NCBI GenBank assembly: GCA_016721435.1
Contig: JADKIC010000002.1
Location: 62,001 to 126,000, forward strand
DNA length: 64,000 nucleotides
Reading direction: 5' to 3'
Source of the DNA: Bacteroidota bacterium
GTDB taxonomy: Bacteria; Bacteroidota; Bacteroidia; AKYH767-A; OLB10
Below the pieces are notes generated by a model, which was not told the origin of the DNA, did no database searches, and saw only the letters and a list, made by a program, of their open reading frames with translations. This document shows, piece by piece, positions 1 to 10,530 of this stretch. Position numbers and translations under genes: made by a program. How positions within the stretch are numbered: the stretch's first letter is position 1; every line of letters starts with the position of its first letter.

Positions 1-1846
1 AGGCGCGATTCTGCAACAACTGCCGGCATCGAGTATTGATCAAATAGAAGTGGTCACGAATCCTTCTTCTAAATACGATGCCGAAGGGATGTCCGGAATT
101 ATTAATATTAAAACCAAGAAGGATAAAAATCCCGGATTGAACGGTACCGTTTCTGTTGGTGCAGGAACAAATGATAAATACAATGCTGCGCTTAATCTGA
201 ACCGCAGAACTAAAACACATAATTCTTTTTTGAATTATTCTTTCCGCGATGATAGAAGGGATTTTGAAAGTAGGAGTGACCGTACGAACAGTTATAATGA
301 TACGACCACTTTTTTTCAATCGGAAGGTAACGGCCATAATGATAATGTTTCTCATAACATAAGAGGTGGCATCGACTTCTATCTGAACGATTACAATACA
401 CTCGGATTTTCCGGTGGCTACAATATGAGGGATGAGAAGCGCAGAGATTTATCGCTGACACGGCTTCTGGATGAAGAAAGAACTTCCATCAGCGGATTTG
501 ATCGCCTTTCAAAAACGATAGAAGACAATAGCAGTGGAGACGGAAGTATAGATTACCGCCGCACTTTTCCAAACAGTAAACGCGAACTCACTGCCAACGT
601 TAACCTGAATGTTTTTGACCGGAATGCAGAGAATACATTATCCACATTTATCCCGGCTCCGGGATTTGATCTGAATCAACGCATCAATACGGAAAGTGTT
701 TCCTACAATGGAACCGGACAAGTCGATTATATTTTGCCCTACGAGAGTTTTAGAATTGAATCCGGATTGAAAACTTCATATCGTACCAATGATAGCCGCC
801 AGACTTCCGATCGTTTTGATTTCGATAGTAATGTCTGGAATCAGGATACTTCCTTCACCGACCGGTTTATTTTTTCAGAGTGGGTATATGCCGCCTATCT
901 GCAATGGAGCGGTCGATGGAAAGTGTTTGAGTTGAGTGCAGGACTTCGGGCAGAGCAAACGTTTATCGAGGGAGATTCTAAAAGTGCGGATACCATTTTT
1001 ACACGGGACTTCCTTAATCTTTTCCCCTCCGCAGCTATTAAATATAGTTTTAAGGAGGGCAGGGATGTTCAGTTGAGTTATAGCCGAAGAATAAACCGTC
1101 CGCGGGAACAGCAATTGAATCCGTTCCGGAATGTATCCGATTCATTGAATATTTTTATCGGGAACCCCGCTATCCTGCCGGAGTTGACGCATTCACTCGA
1201 GTTCGGCTATATAGGCCGTTATGGCGAACAGAACATTTCCGCCAATGTCTTCTACCGGTATACCGATGATAATTCACAACGATTCAGAACCGTGGATACA
1301 GTGACGAATGTATCTACGCAATCATTCATTAACTATAACGCTACTGAAAATTTAGGCTTCGAATTGATCTTCCGGAATTCCTTCCTGAAATTATTTACCA
1401 CTTCCGCCAGCTTCACTGTGTTTTACAATACCGTGGATGGTACCAATGTGGAAGACGATCTGGTAAGCGATGTATGGAGCGGAGATTTCCGCGGATCGAT
1501 ATCCGTAAAATTATCAAAGCAATTGTCAGCACAATTCACAGGCAATTACATGGCACCACGTGAACAACCACAAGGAACATTTAAAGGAATGAGTGGTGTT
1601 GATTTTGGTTTTAAGTACGATTTCAAAGGTGGGAAATGGTCATTGAATGGTTCCCTGACCGATATTTTTGATACCCGTAATATGGTGATCGATAACAGAG
1701 CCGATGGGGTGCGCCTGGAATTCACCAGAAAACGGGAATCCAGAGTCGCCAGTTTTACACTTAGCTATCGTTTCGGAAAAGCAGAGCAGGGTAAAGACAG
1801 AAGAAAAGGTAACAGACAAAATAATGACCAGATGGCAGCAGAATGA
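1..1846 (+). CDS. TonB-dependent receptor, outer membrane beta-barrel family (5' end missing)
   Basis: The reading frame is already open at the first bases of the window, so the gene begins upstream. The first ~40 residues are the end of a plug domain (LPASSIDQIEVVTNPSSKYD, then EGMSGIINIKTKK), the usual sequence just before the barrel in SusC/FecA-like receptors. The remaining ~560 residues alternate aromatic and polar residues as in beta-barrel strands and belong to the outer-membrane beta-barrel family common in Bacteroidota. The barrel closes at a terminal YRFGK strand, followed by a charged tail rich in Lys, Arg, Asn and Gln. Role by family: TonB-driven uptake of an unknown substrate across the outer membrane. 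No SusD partner follows. Family call is firm; the substrate is unknown. Confidence 0.9.
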   Translation, partial: GAILQQLPASSIDQIEVVTNPSSKYDAEGMSGIINIKTKKDKNPGLNGTVSVGAGTNDKYNAALNLNRRTKTHNSFLNYSFRDDRRDFESRSDRTNSYNDTTTFFQSEGNGHNDNVSHNIRGGIDFYLNDYNTLGFSGGYNMRDEKRRDLSLTRLLDEERTSISGFDRLSKTIEDNSSGDGSIDYRRTFPNSKRELTANVNLNVFDRNAENTLSTFIPAPGFDLNQRINTESVSYNGTGQVDYILPYESFRIESGLKTSYRTNDSRQTSDRFDFDSNVWNQDTSFTDRFIFSEWVYAAYLQWSGRWKVFELSAGLRAEQTFIEGDSKSADTIFTRDFLNLFPSAAIKYSFKEGRDVQLSYSRRINRPREQQLNPFRNVSDSLNIFIGNPAILPELTHSLEFGYIGRYGEQNISANVFYRYTDDNSQRFRTVDTVTNVSTQSFINYNATENLGFELIFRNSFLKLFTTSASFTVFYNTVDGTNVEDDLVSDVWSGDFRGSISVKLSKQLSAQFTGNYMAPREQPQGTFKGMSGVDFGFKYDFKGGKWSLNGSLTDIFDTRNMVIDNRADGVRLEFTRKRESRVASFTLSYRFGKAEQGKDRRKGNRQNNDQMAAE

Positions 1847-1899
1847 CATGATGGACTTTTGAGAGCGGAAACCGCCTGCCGGCAGGCAGGTACGAAAAT

Positions 1900-2222
1900 G
1901 CACGAAAGGACGAAATACGAAAGGATACGAAAATGTTTGGACATGCGAAGTCTAATCAGCGAAAATCCTAAAAAATCAGCGTAATCTGCGTTCTAAAAAG
2001 TCATTAATGTATTGAAGAATATTATGCATCGTCGGAAGTTTATAAAGAAGAGAGCGAAATGCGAAAAGGGCGAAAGGGCGAAATACGAAAGGATACGAAT
2101 AATGTTTGGACATGCGAAGTCTAATCTGTGAAAATCCTAAAAAATCAGCGTCATCTGCGTTCCCTAAAAAATATTAATGTATTGAAAAGTATTATATGCA
2201 TCGTCGGAAGTTTATAACGGAG
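1900..2222. repeat. Tandem ~169-bp repeat carrying the start of the ygiD-like gene
   Basis: Two copies lie about 169 bp apart (compare AATGTTTGGACATGCGAAG at 1932 and 2101). Each contains ACGAAAGGATACGAA runs, the string AAATCCTAAAAAATCAGCGT, a run ending TTAATGTATTGA, and then the first ~22 bases of the ygiD-like gene (ATGCATCGTCGGAAGTTTAT at about 2024 and 2196). A CCTGCCGGCAGGCAGG palindrome lies just before the first copy (about 1874-1890). A third, dispersed copy of the non-coding part is at 49808-49980. Confidence 0.8.
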
Positions 2223-3066
2223 AGTGCAGTTATGGCAGCAGGTATATTATCGTTGAATGAGTTTTCATCGTTGGCAGCGGGCTTGAAAGGCGAGCAGCAA
2301 CGTATGCCCGTGATGTTTGCCGGACATGGAAGCCCCATGAACGCGATTGAAGACAATGAATTCAGCCGTACCTGGAAGCAACTGGGCACCACCCTTCCCC
2401 GACCCAAAGCCATACTTTGCATCTCCGCACATTGGATGACTTCCGGAAGCACGTTTGTAACGGCGATGGATAAACCCCAAACCATTCATGACTTCGGTGG
2501 TTTTCCGCAAGAGTTATTTGCAGCACAATATCCGCACCCGGAGCAGCTACATTGGCACAAGAAACCATAGCGCTGGTAGAAAAACAACCCTCCAACCTAA
2601 CCACGACTGGGGACTGGATCACGGTTGCTGGTCGGTGTTATTGCCCATGTTCCCAAAGGCAGATATTCCCGTTTTCCAACTGAGCCTCGATCTCAATAAA
2701 TCCCCTCAATGGCATTATGATCTGGCGCTGCAATTAAAATCACTGCGTGAAAAAGGAGTATTGATTATCGGCAGCGGAAACATTGTCCACAACCTTGGCA
2801 TCATGAAATGGGGTGATACCGCCTACGACTGGGCATTAGAATTTGATCATTGGTCAAAGGACTGCATCTCTTCCGGCAACCATCAGGCATTGATTGATTA
2901 TTCTAAAAAAGGAAAAGTCGCTCAACTCGCCATCCCCACCAACGAACATTACCTCCCCTTACTCTACACCCTCGCGCTACAGGATAAAAAAGACCAACTC
3001 AGCTTCTTCAATGAAAAGACCGTGATGGGATCAGTTTCCATGCGGTCGGTGTTGTTGAGTGAATAA
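2196..3066 (+). pseudogene. ygiD: 4,5-DOPA-extradiol-dioxygenase-like protein (YgiD/LigB family), broken by two frameshifts
   Basis: The N-terminal part (2196-2570) starts with a twin-arginine-like signal (MHRRKFI plus a hydrophobic run), then FAGHGSP and CISAHW, the first two metal-binding His motifs of the family. After FGGFPQELFAAQYPHP the frame changes: the expected AQETIALVEKQPSNLT is found in a second frame (about 2546-2596). From about 2597 a third frame carries HDWGLDHGCWSVL, GSGNIVHNL and PTNEHYLPL to the stop. Two indels therefore separate three conserved blocks within ~60 bp. The family opens aromatic rings of catechols with a single bound Zn or Fe. The gene is bordered by fragments of its own 5' end (about 2024) and 3' end (7874-8006), so real decay is possible; sequencing error is the alternative. 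Confidence 0.75.
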
Positions 3067-3067
3067 C

Positions 3068-4736
3068 TTAGTTTTTGACAAATTTCGTAGTGAAACTTTC
3101 AAATTCAGAGGAAAGCTCAATGAAATAAAGACCGTTTTCAAGTAACTCTACATCCAATTCAATACGGGAAGAGTTTTTCACTGACGTCCTGAGAACACTT
3201 CTGCCATCGGCTGAATAGATATTTACCCGATTAAATTTATTTCCCGAAATGTGTTCACCATGTTCAATGTAGAGTAAAAGTATGTGCCGGGTTAGGATAA
3301 GCACGGAGGGGTGAATTCTTAGGGGAAGAAGAAATTCCGGTCAATGTGTTTTTCATCTCCAGTCCACCAACATAAAAACCTACGCCGCATCCCAGACTGT
3401 ACTGATACGCATAAGCGATCACGCCGCTATCTGCTTCCAGTTTATGTTGAACACTTGTAACGGGTATCTGTGCATACGACCATATCGAATCACCCGGGTA
3501 GGGAATAAAATAAGAAGAAAGAGAATTTCCATCTAATTTCACAGTTGCCACACCGTTAGATGGTGCGATCAGATTAAGATAGCTTTGTTCACCCGGTGTA
3601 GAGTCGGGCACTATTTCGGTGGTATACCATGTGCTTTTAAGCAATGCGCTATCCGGATGAACAGAATATGCAAAAAGGGAGCTGTATAGAACACTATCTT
3701 CTTGCTGGTGGCGGGATATCTGCACCAGACTGAAAGGATGATTTGCCTGCCAAACCCCCGGTGTATCCAGCAGCACCCGAAAAACATCACCACGGTTTAT
3801 AACATTGCTTATCCCATTTAAATTAATGACCGTGCTGTCATGAAACGCGATGGCCAATAATGAATCACCTTCTCTTGTAAGATGAGGTATCGTATGATAA
3901 TTTTTACCCAGAAATTCATAGGCGAGAGGGTAGAATCTAAAGCCTTGTGAAAGACTCCAGGGTAAAGAAGCTATTCCTGTTCCATAGCCTTGCATTCCGG
4001 TTTGTGTAATGAATTTTCCTGAAGATATGGTAGATGAGTCTTGAGTAACTAAACATTGTGGGTAGTAAAATGGAAAATTAGGTGAAAGATTTGTATTCCA
4101 AAAGTATTCAAAATATCCTCTTTTGTTTTGAAGAGGTATAGAGTAATAGAAATTTCCATTTAACAAAGGATGAGGCCATTTTGGAAATATATTTATTGTT
4201 GAAGAGTCATTAATTCCCAGTAATATTAAACTGTTGCCATATTCTATGTAATTTGTATTATTTAGTGAGGAATAATAAGACATTGCATAGCTTAAATTAA
4301 TGTTCGCTGTTCCAGCTAAGCTTGGAGGTGGAATTAGTCTACAGAATCGATGGCTAGGATAAGCATTGTTTTTTTGGTTGAAAATTTGTCCTTCATAAAC
4401 TACAATGTTTTTATCTGACTTTATTTGAGTGTAAAAAGAATCATTTAAAATTGTTTGATGTAAACAAAAGTTTGCAATTATTGAATCAATTTCTATTGTA
4501 TCACAGCCAGCAGAAGATTTAAAAAAGGAAGACGTTATTGTACCGTTATAATTTTCAAATTGCATATTTGTTGGAAGGTCAGAACAAATAATATAGTGGG
4601 TTGCATTTCCACTTGACGAGCATCCAGTTGCACGATAAAATGATATACCTGAATAATTAATATTTTGAGCATAAGCACAGTGTAAATTAAGTGCTAACAT
4701 ACAAACGAGTTGAAAAAATATTCTCATAACAGACAA
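3068..4736 (-). CDS. Secreted IgGFc-binding-like protein with type IX sorting tail (interrupted by frameshift)
   Basis: Starts at 4736 with a signal peptide (hydrophobic run ending LHCAYAQ) followed by ~460 residues resembling the IgGFc-binding N-terminal domain found in secreted Bacteroidota proteins. Near 3290 the frame breaks just after YPNPAHT, the start of a Por sorting domain; the rest of that domain (VNIYSADGRSVLRTS...LLENGLYFIEL...TKFVKN) continues in another frame to the stop at 3068. A single indel in ACTTTTACTC restores one protein of ~550 residues. Predicted to cross the outer membrane by the type IX system and be attached or released at the surface. It lies 9 bp after the LamG-type gene on the same strand, so the two are probably co-transcribed. 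Confidence 0.7.
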
Positions 4737-4745
4737 GAATTGGAG

Positions 4746-7700
4746 TTATTTACAGATTAGAAAAGTACTCACAGTTAACTTTTCGTGTAACCGTAAATAA
4801 AAACATCCGGAATTAAGTTTATCCCAGTATTTACCGGCGACCGAATTGTTTTCAAAATCAATAATGATTCTTCCCGAGAAGTCAACAATTTGCCCGGAAC
4901 TAAAGTTGTGACGATTCAACAAATCGTTTAAATCCGGGGCTTCCGGAAGAAAGTATCCAAGAGTCTTTGGAGTATTTTTTACAGATGATGGTTTATTCGG
5001 CCCATTCATTCTTTCGATCACAGCATTGTTGCCGGTTTCCTGTATTTTTAAAACATAGGTGTTGTCACATTGAGAAGTGGAGGACCATGTATCTCCCTGT
5101 AAAAAATCGAGAGTTCCATTCAGGTATCCTAATCCATAAATCACTCCATTGTTGCCGCATACAATATCCTTTTGCCAGGTACCGATAAAAGTGCTTATAC
5201 CTTGTTTTAACCATTGATCAATTCCGGTGATACTATTTATTTTGGTAATGAAGAGCCCGCGTGAATTGAGGTTGGGTATCCATCCTGAAGAAAAGTTAGT
5301 ATTAACAGGAACATTAATATTAGAAGTATTCACAATCCCTGTAGCAATAAAATCACCATTGGGATCAGCAACAATCTTTGTTGTTCTGGAGTCTCCGTTT
5401 CCACCGATGTATCTGCCACTACCGGTAATAACAGATGAAGTCGCGGGATTGAACAAAAATGTAAAAGCATTAGACCATAATCCGGCAACTCCCTGAGGCA
5501 CATTCGGCACGATGATATTCGCATTATAGGTGACATCACAATCAGCATAAAAGCCACCCACGCATAAAATGCCGGCATTGTTTTGATCAATAGTAGTAAA
5601 TTTCAATACTTCTGTTTGATTACCATTCGCAGGTTGAAAGGTATTTGTGTTCAATGGAATTCCTGTTGCAATATTATAATCCAGTATTGAGCTATTTACA
5701 TTTGAGTTAGAAAGTAAGAATACTCTATTAACATTTCCGGTGATTAAACTATTTATACTAAAGTCATTTAAATTCTGAATTCCGGGTATCAAATTTGGGC
5801 CAAAAACAGTATTAAAAGTGATATTATAGCGAATAAAATAATAAAACCCAGTTCCGTTTTCCTGATATAAGATATACCAGTTTAAACCTCCAGCATCTGT
5901 TTTTGAGGTTATAATTTCATCCCCAGTATTGCTTCCGGGAACAGGCACTGACGTCAGTAAGGTTCCTGAGGAGGGGTCATAGGTTTCAATAGTAATGCCG
6001 GTAGTGGTTTGTCCAGCAACAAGCAAGCGAGTGGGATTGGCAATATTATCAAAAGAAACAGCCCTATAAATAACAGTAGGTGTATTGGAGTTATTCGCCC
6101 AACGCACATTACCACAAGGATCATAAGAGGCTATAAATCCCGAGCCTGTATTGGGAGTTCCCTGTACTGTTCCGTCTGGATAAGTGATTTCATGATCTGC
6201 ATATCCTACAAAATAGACATTGTCAACTAAGTCGGTAGTAATTTCACAGGGACGTTGAGATCCTAAACCGGACATCCATCTGGGGTATGCTGAGGTATTT
6301 GGGTACAATTCAAAATCATCCACAAAAAAATAATAAATTGAATTCCCGTTTTGTGCCCCCTCTACTTTCACAACTAAGTGTGAGAATAAATTGGCATTGG
6401 CAGGTGCGACAAATGAAAATCTGTATAAATTCCAGTTGCAACCATTATTTATTGTAATTGTATTTAATGGAATTCCACTACCTGCATTTGGGGTATCCCA
6501 TAGTTCAAATTTAAGTGGAGTGGGATTGACTGGAAAAGGAAACTGATTGTTGCTTACACATAGACTTCTGAATTGTAAAGTATAGGTAGTATGAGGGACT
6601 AATGGTGAAATTAGTTCGGTTCGTATTCCATCTACATTTCCCTGTGAATAAGCCAACACACTATAATGGTCGTTAACAATCGTTGGATTATTCCATGTGT
6701 CAATACCTCCAACACAGAAAGGGGTGAAATTTTGTGTAATGAAATTATTGGGAATACCATAATTTATATTAAAAGGATTTCTTGCATAGTAGGAAGGAGT
6801 CCCGGCTACCATACACCAATTCACAACTTCATTAGATGAACCCTGAGGAGTACAGCCATCAAATGCAAAATTAGGAAAGGACCCGGCCGGACTATTTTCC
6901 TGTTCAAAATCACCGTTGCAAATTAAATTTGTATTCGAACAATATGGAAAAGTAGATGGGGTATTGCAATTCGGATCACTGGCAGGCTCGATAGCGATTA
7001 AATCACATTCTTCCATTTGACATATTGAAGGACCAAAACGTGGTCCGTAGTTGACCGGATTTCCATGTTGAGGAATGATGAGTCCATGATGCAAAAAGGG
7101 ACTCGAATCGAGAATAACATTTCCCGGGGTTTGCTCGAACGACCAGGTAGTAACCAGGCCTGTTACAGAGCTTAGGCATCGATGCATATCAATCAATATA
7201 TCTGCATTTTTTCTGGCTAAATTCCAAACTCTGATATACTCTATTTTTCCTTGTAAGGCAGATGCAGTTGATAAATTATTATCTGTTCCAACTCTTAAAA
7301 AGTAATTGGTAGATAAAGATGGATTTCCATTGATGACACTGGAAGAAATGAAATTACCGTCTAAGAAAAACGATAAATCATTCAAAGATCTTTTTACAGC
7401 GATATGATGACAACGTCCGTCGAAAATAGTATTCACAGATAAGCCGGGACCTATAACAATAGTAGAAAAGTAAGATGTACCATTTATAGCCATTGCAATT
7501 CTTCCGACAGAATCAACACTCAATAAATACCCCCCCCATTTAAATCATTGTTAGTCAATACGGTATGAAAGCCAGCGTTTTTTTGATTTAATGCAACGAT
7601 AGCTTCGATTGTAAAATCGCTGGTACCTAAGTCTAAATCTTGATAAGGGTTAATGACGAACCAGTCGTCCAAGCCATCAAAAGTGAGTGTTTGATTTTGA

Positions 7701-7763
7701 GAATTAGCAATTTGGAAACTAATGTTAAGAGTGCAATGGATAAGTAAACAAGAGCTTTTTCAT
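4746..7763 (-). CDS. Large secreted LamG/beta-propeller type IX cargo protein (interrupted near 5' end)
   Basis: The main open part (7523-4746, 925 residues) begins inside a LamG/concanavalin-like domain (IFDGRCHHIAVKR, LSFFLDGNFIS). It then has a jelly-roll carbohydrate-binding-like region (about residues 210-410), propeller-like repeats, and a C-terminal sorting-like tail (GQIVDFSGRIIIDFENN...GCFYLRL). The domain start is visible upstream in another frame (LTFDGLDDWFVINPYQDL...NDLNGGG), separated by a run of eight C (7530-7537); nine would restore the frame. A signal peptide (MKKALVYLSIALLTLVS) can be read from an ATG at 7763 if two more indels are allowed. I therefore extend the gene to 7763; the 5' reconstruction is inference. 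Confidence 0.65.
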
Positions 7764-7873
7764 AGGATAGAGGTTTAGTTGGGTAATCAAATGTAGTAAG
7801 AAATTTTCAATTTACAACTAATGGCAAATAAAATATAGGTTAGAGCCTGTATGATCTGAAAGTAAATACTAAT

Positions 7874-8012
7874 AACTCGCCATCCCCACCAACGAGCATT
7901 ACTCCCTTACTCTATACCCTCGCGCTACAGGATAAAAAAGATCAACTCAGCTTCTTCAATGAAAAGACCTTGATGGGATCAGTTTCCATGCGGTCGGTGT
8001 TGTTGACCAGTT
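7874..8012 (+). pseudogene. 3'-terminal remnant of a second ygiD-like gene
   Basis: About 133 bp nearly identical to the last ~135 bp of the ygiD-like gene (2924-3058). By eye there are about five substitutions and a 2-bp gap. The copy ends in its own stop codon (LLTS instead of LLSE). Nothing of the rest of the gene remains upstream; instead the two minus-strand secreted-protein genes occupy the interval between the two copies. Confidence 0.85.
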
Positions 8013-8253
8013 AATACTTTTAAGCCCGCTTTTTCGTTTTTGATTTTTCCGACCTCAATAAACTATAAGTCCCCATCCCCTATAACATTCAACCCCACAT
8101 CCCTTCCAACCACTTCTCACGCTTTATACTCGTCTATCCATCTTCCCCTTGTAGCCCAGCTACAATTCGTCTAATTCGTACTTTCGTATGATTCGCGGAT
8201 TAGTCGATTCGTATTTCGTAATTTCGTACCGATTCGTATTTCGTAACCCCCTC
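8013..8253 (+). repeat. Gene-free stretch with TTCGTA-rich low-complexity repeat upstream of the PBP gene
   Basis: The first half is pyrimidine-rich with no recognisable gene. From about 8166 it consists of ATTCGTA/TTTCGTA words ending in ATTCGTATTTCGTAACCCCCT directly before the ATG at 8254. Almost the same string precedes frr at about 28697-28712, and its reverse complement (ACGAAATACGAA) occurs at 1900-2100 and 49810-49880. I see no clear promoter. Confidence 0.6.
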
Positions 8254-10470
8254 ATGCCAAAACCAACACCAGCTTTCCGGAAATATATAAAATACGTTTG
8301 GATCCTCCTCTTTGCTCCGGTCCTCTTTGTCTTCCTGATGGTTGGACTTACCGCCTGGGGTGTTTTTGGTGAGCTGCCTACTTTCGAAGAACTCGAAAAT
8401 CCAAAAAGTAGTCTGGCCAGTGAAGTCTATTCAGCCGACATGAAAACGCTGGGTAAATATTATTTTCAAAATCGGGTAAATATTCATTTTCAGGATCTTT
8501 CTCCCAATCTCGTCAATGCCCTGAAAGCGACCGAGGATGTCCGCTTTGAAGAGCATTCCGGAGTAGATATCAAGGGCCTCATGCGGGTATTTGTAAAAAC
8601 GATAATTCTTCAACAGGATGCCGGAGGAGGTAGTACCATCACACAGCAGTTGGCAAAAAATCTCTTCCCCCGCGAAAACATGAGTAAGCTGCAACTCATT
8701 ATTCGTAAATTGAAGGAATGGATCATCGCCGTTAAACTGGAACGTAACTATACCAAGCAGGAGATTCTGGCGATGTATTTGAATACCGTTGAATTTGGAA
8801 ACAATGCTTTCGGAATTAAATCTGCCGCTACCACTTATTTCGGAAAGCAACCGCTGGAAGTGAAAATAGAAGAAGCTGCCTTGCTGATCGGGTTATTGCA
8901 GGCACCTTCCCGCTACAATCCTGTACGTAATCCGGAAAGTGCCACCTTTAGAAGAAATACTGTAATTGGTCAGCTGGCGAAGTATAAATTTATCACTGTT
9001 GAGCAAAAAGATTCCTTACTAAAATTACCAATTAAACTTAATTTCCGTCAGGAAGGTCATACAGAGGGGCTAGCCCAATATTTCCGGGAGACCTTACGTC
9101 AGGATTTATTGAGATGGTGCAAAGAGCATAAGAAAGCAGACGGTAAACCTTACAACCTCTACCGCGACGGACTCCGTATCTACACCACGATAGATACCCG
9201 CATGCAGCGGTATGCCGAAGAAGCCGTGAAAGAGCATATGACAGATTTGCAGAAATCTTTTCGGGAGCATTGGAAGGGTAGGGTAGCCTGGGAAGATCAG
9301 CCGCAGATTATCGACGATGCCATGAAGCAAAGTGAGCGTTACCGTACCATGAAAGATACCGGCGCAACAGAAGCGGATATTAAGAAAGCCTTCAATAAAA
9401 AGATAGAGATGAAAGTTTTTTCATGGAAAGGAGAAGTAGATACATTACTCTCCCCACTCGATTCTATTAAGTATTATAAAATGTTTTACCAAACGGGTTT
9501 TATGTCGATGGAACCGCAGACAGGATATGTACGAGCCTGGGTTGGAGGGAATGATTACAAGTATTTCCAATATGATCACGTTAAAGATGGAAAGCGTCAG
9601 GTAGGATCTACCTTTAAGCCCTTCCTCTATACACTCGCCATGCAGGAAGGCTATTCACCTTGTTATGAAGTGCCCAATGTACCGGTGACGATTGTTGATG
9701 AAGCGGGCGTGCCCTGGACACCTTCCAACTCTGATGGTAAATATGGAGGCATGTTATCCTTGAAAGAAGCCCTCGCGGAATCTGTCAACTGTATCTCCGC
9801 TTACCTGATGAAACAATTCGGTGCGGAAGCGGTGGTACAGGTGGCCAGAAAGATGGGCATCACCTCACCCATCGATCCTTTTCCTTCCATCGCTCTCGGA
9901 ACTGCGGATGTTTCGGTCTTTGAGATGGTCGCGGCCTATTGTACGTTTGCCAATAAGGGAGTGTATACTGAACCGCAATATATTCTCCGTATAGAAGATA
10001 AAAACGGAGTCGTACTTCAGGATTTTGTTCCACGTAAAATTGAAGCGATCAGTGAAGAAACGGCCTACCTGATGCTCGACCTGATGAAAGGTGTGACCCT
10101 CGGAGGAACCGGAGCCCGACTACGCGGATCAAAATATGGATTTACCAACCCCATCGCCGGTAAAACGGGTACAACACAAAATAACAGTGATGGCTGGTTC
10201 ATGGGCATCACACCGGATTTAGTCAGTGGGGCATGGGCCGGATGCGAAGATCGCGCCGTTCATTTTCGTACCACACAACTCGGCCAGGGAGCGAATACCG
10301 CATTGCCTACCTGGGGATTATTCATGAAAAAAGTATATGCTGATCCTACCCTCAATTATTCAAAGGGAGATTTTGAAAGGCCGGAAAAACCGATAGGAGT
10401 AGAGCTCGATTGCAAGAAGTACAAGAACCCCGCTCAACAGCAAAATGGGGGCGATGATTTCGGGATTTAG
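8254..10470 (+). CDS. mrcA: Penicillin-binding protein 1A, bifunctional transglycosylase/transpeptidase
   Basis: 738 residues from the ATG at 8254 (an in-frame upstream ATG at 8188 lies inside repeat DNA and is unlikely). A cytoplasmic N-terminus and one membrane anchor (about residues 13-36) are followed by a GT51 glycosyltransferase domain with ATEDVRFEEHSG (catalytic Glu about residue 94), GGSTITQQLAKNLF and YLNTVEFGNNAFGI. The penicillin-binding transpeptidase domain has all three active-site motifs: STFK (Ser452, Lys455), SVN (510-512) and KTGT (637-640). It polymerises and cross-links peptidoglycan in the periplasm. Length and motif spacing are normal for the family. The next gene starts 60 bp later. 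Confidence 0.96.
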   Translation: MPKPTPAFRKYIKYVWILLFAPVLFVFLMVGLTAWGVFGELPTFEELENPKSSLASEVYSADMKTLGKYYFQNRVNIHFQDLSPNLVNALKATEDVRFEEHSGVDIKGLMRVFVKTIILQQDAGGGSTITQQLAKNLFPRENMSKLQLIIRKLKEWIIAVKLERNYTKQEILAMYLNTVEFGNNAFGIKSAATTYFGKQPLEVKIEEAALLIGLLQAPSRYNPVRNPESATFRRNTVIGQLAKYKFITVEQKDSLLKLPIKLNFRQEGHTEGLAQYFRETLRQDLLRWCKEHKKADGKPYNLYRDGLRIYTTIDTRMQRYAEEAVKEHMTDLQKSFREHWKGRVAWEDQPQIIDDAMKQSERYRTMKDTGATEADIKKAFNKKIEMKVFSWKGEVDTLLSPLDSIKYYKMFYQTGFMSMEPQTGYVRAWVGGNDYKYFQYDHVKDGKRQVGSTFKPFLYTLAMQEGYSPCYEVPNVPVTIVDEAGVPWTPSNSDGKYGGMLSLKEALAESVNCISAYLMKQFGAEAVVQVARKMGITSPIDPFPSIALGTADVSVFEMVAAYCTFANKGVYTEPQYILRIEDKNGVVLQDFVPRKIEAISEETAYLMLDLMKGVTLGGTGARLRGSKYGFTNPIAGKTGTTQNNSDGWFMGITPDLVSGAWAGCEDRAVHFRTTQLGQGANTALPTWGLFMKKVYADPTLNYSKGDFERPEKPIGVELDCKKYKNPAQQQNGGDDFGI

Positions 10471-10473
10471 TTG

Positions 10474-10498
10474 GAGGATCCTCCCAGCGAAGCGTTCA
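10474..10498. repeat. Short dispersed repeat: GGAGGATCCTCC palindrome plus CCCAGCGAAGCG
   Basis: A perfect 12-bp palindrome (10474-10485) runs into CTCCCAGCGAAGCGTTC. The CCCAGCGAAGCG word is the same as that repeated at 22525-22647 and, in varied form, at 43440-43590. It sits between the PBP stop codon and scoA. Confidence 0.6.
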
Positions 10499-10530
10499 TT
10501 TTTTACTACTTTTACGAAATATTATTACGT

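Noticed and set aside
8188..8253. Longer N-terminus for the penicillin-binding protein
   Set aside because: The extra 22 codons lie in the TTCGTA repeat and have no similarity to the family; the ATG at 8254 starts at the usual place.
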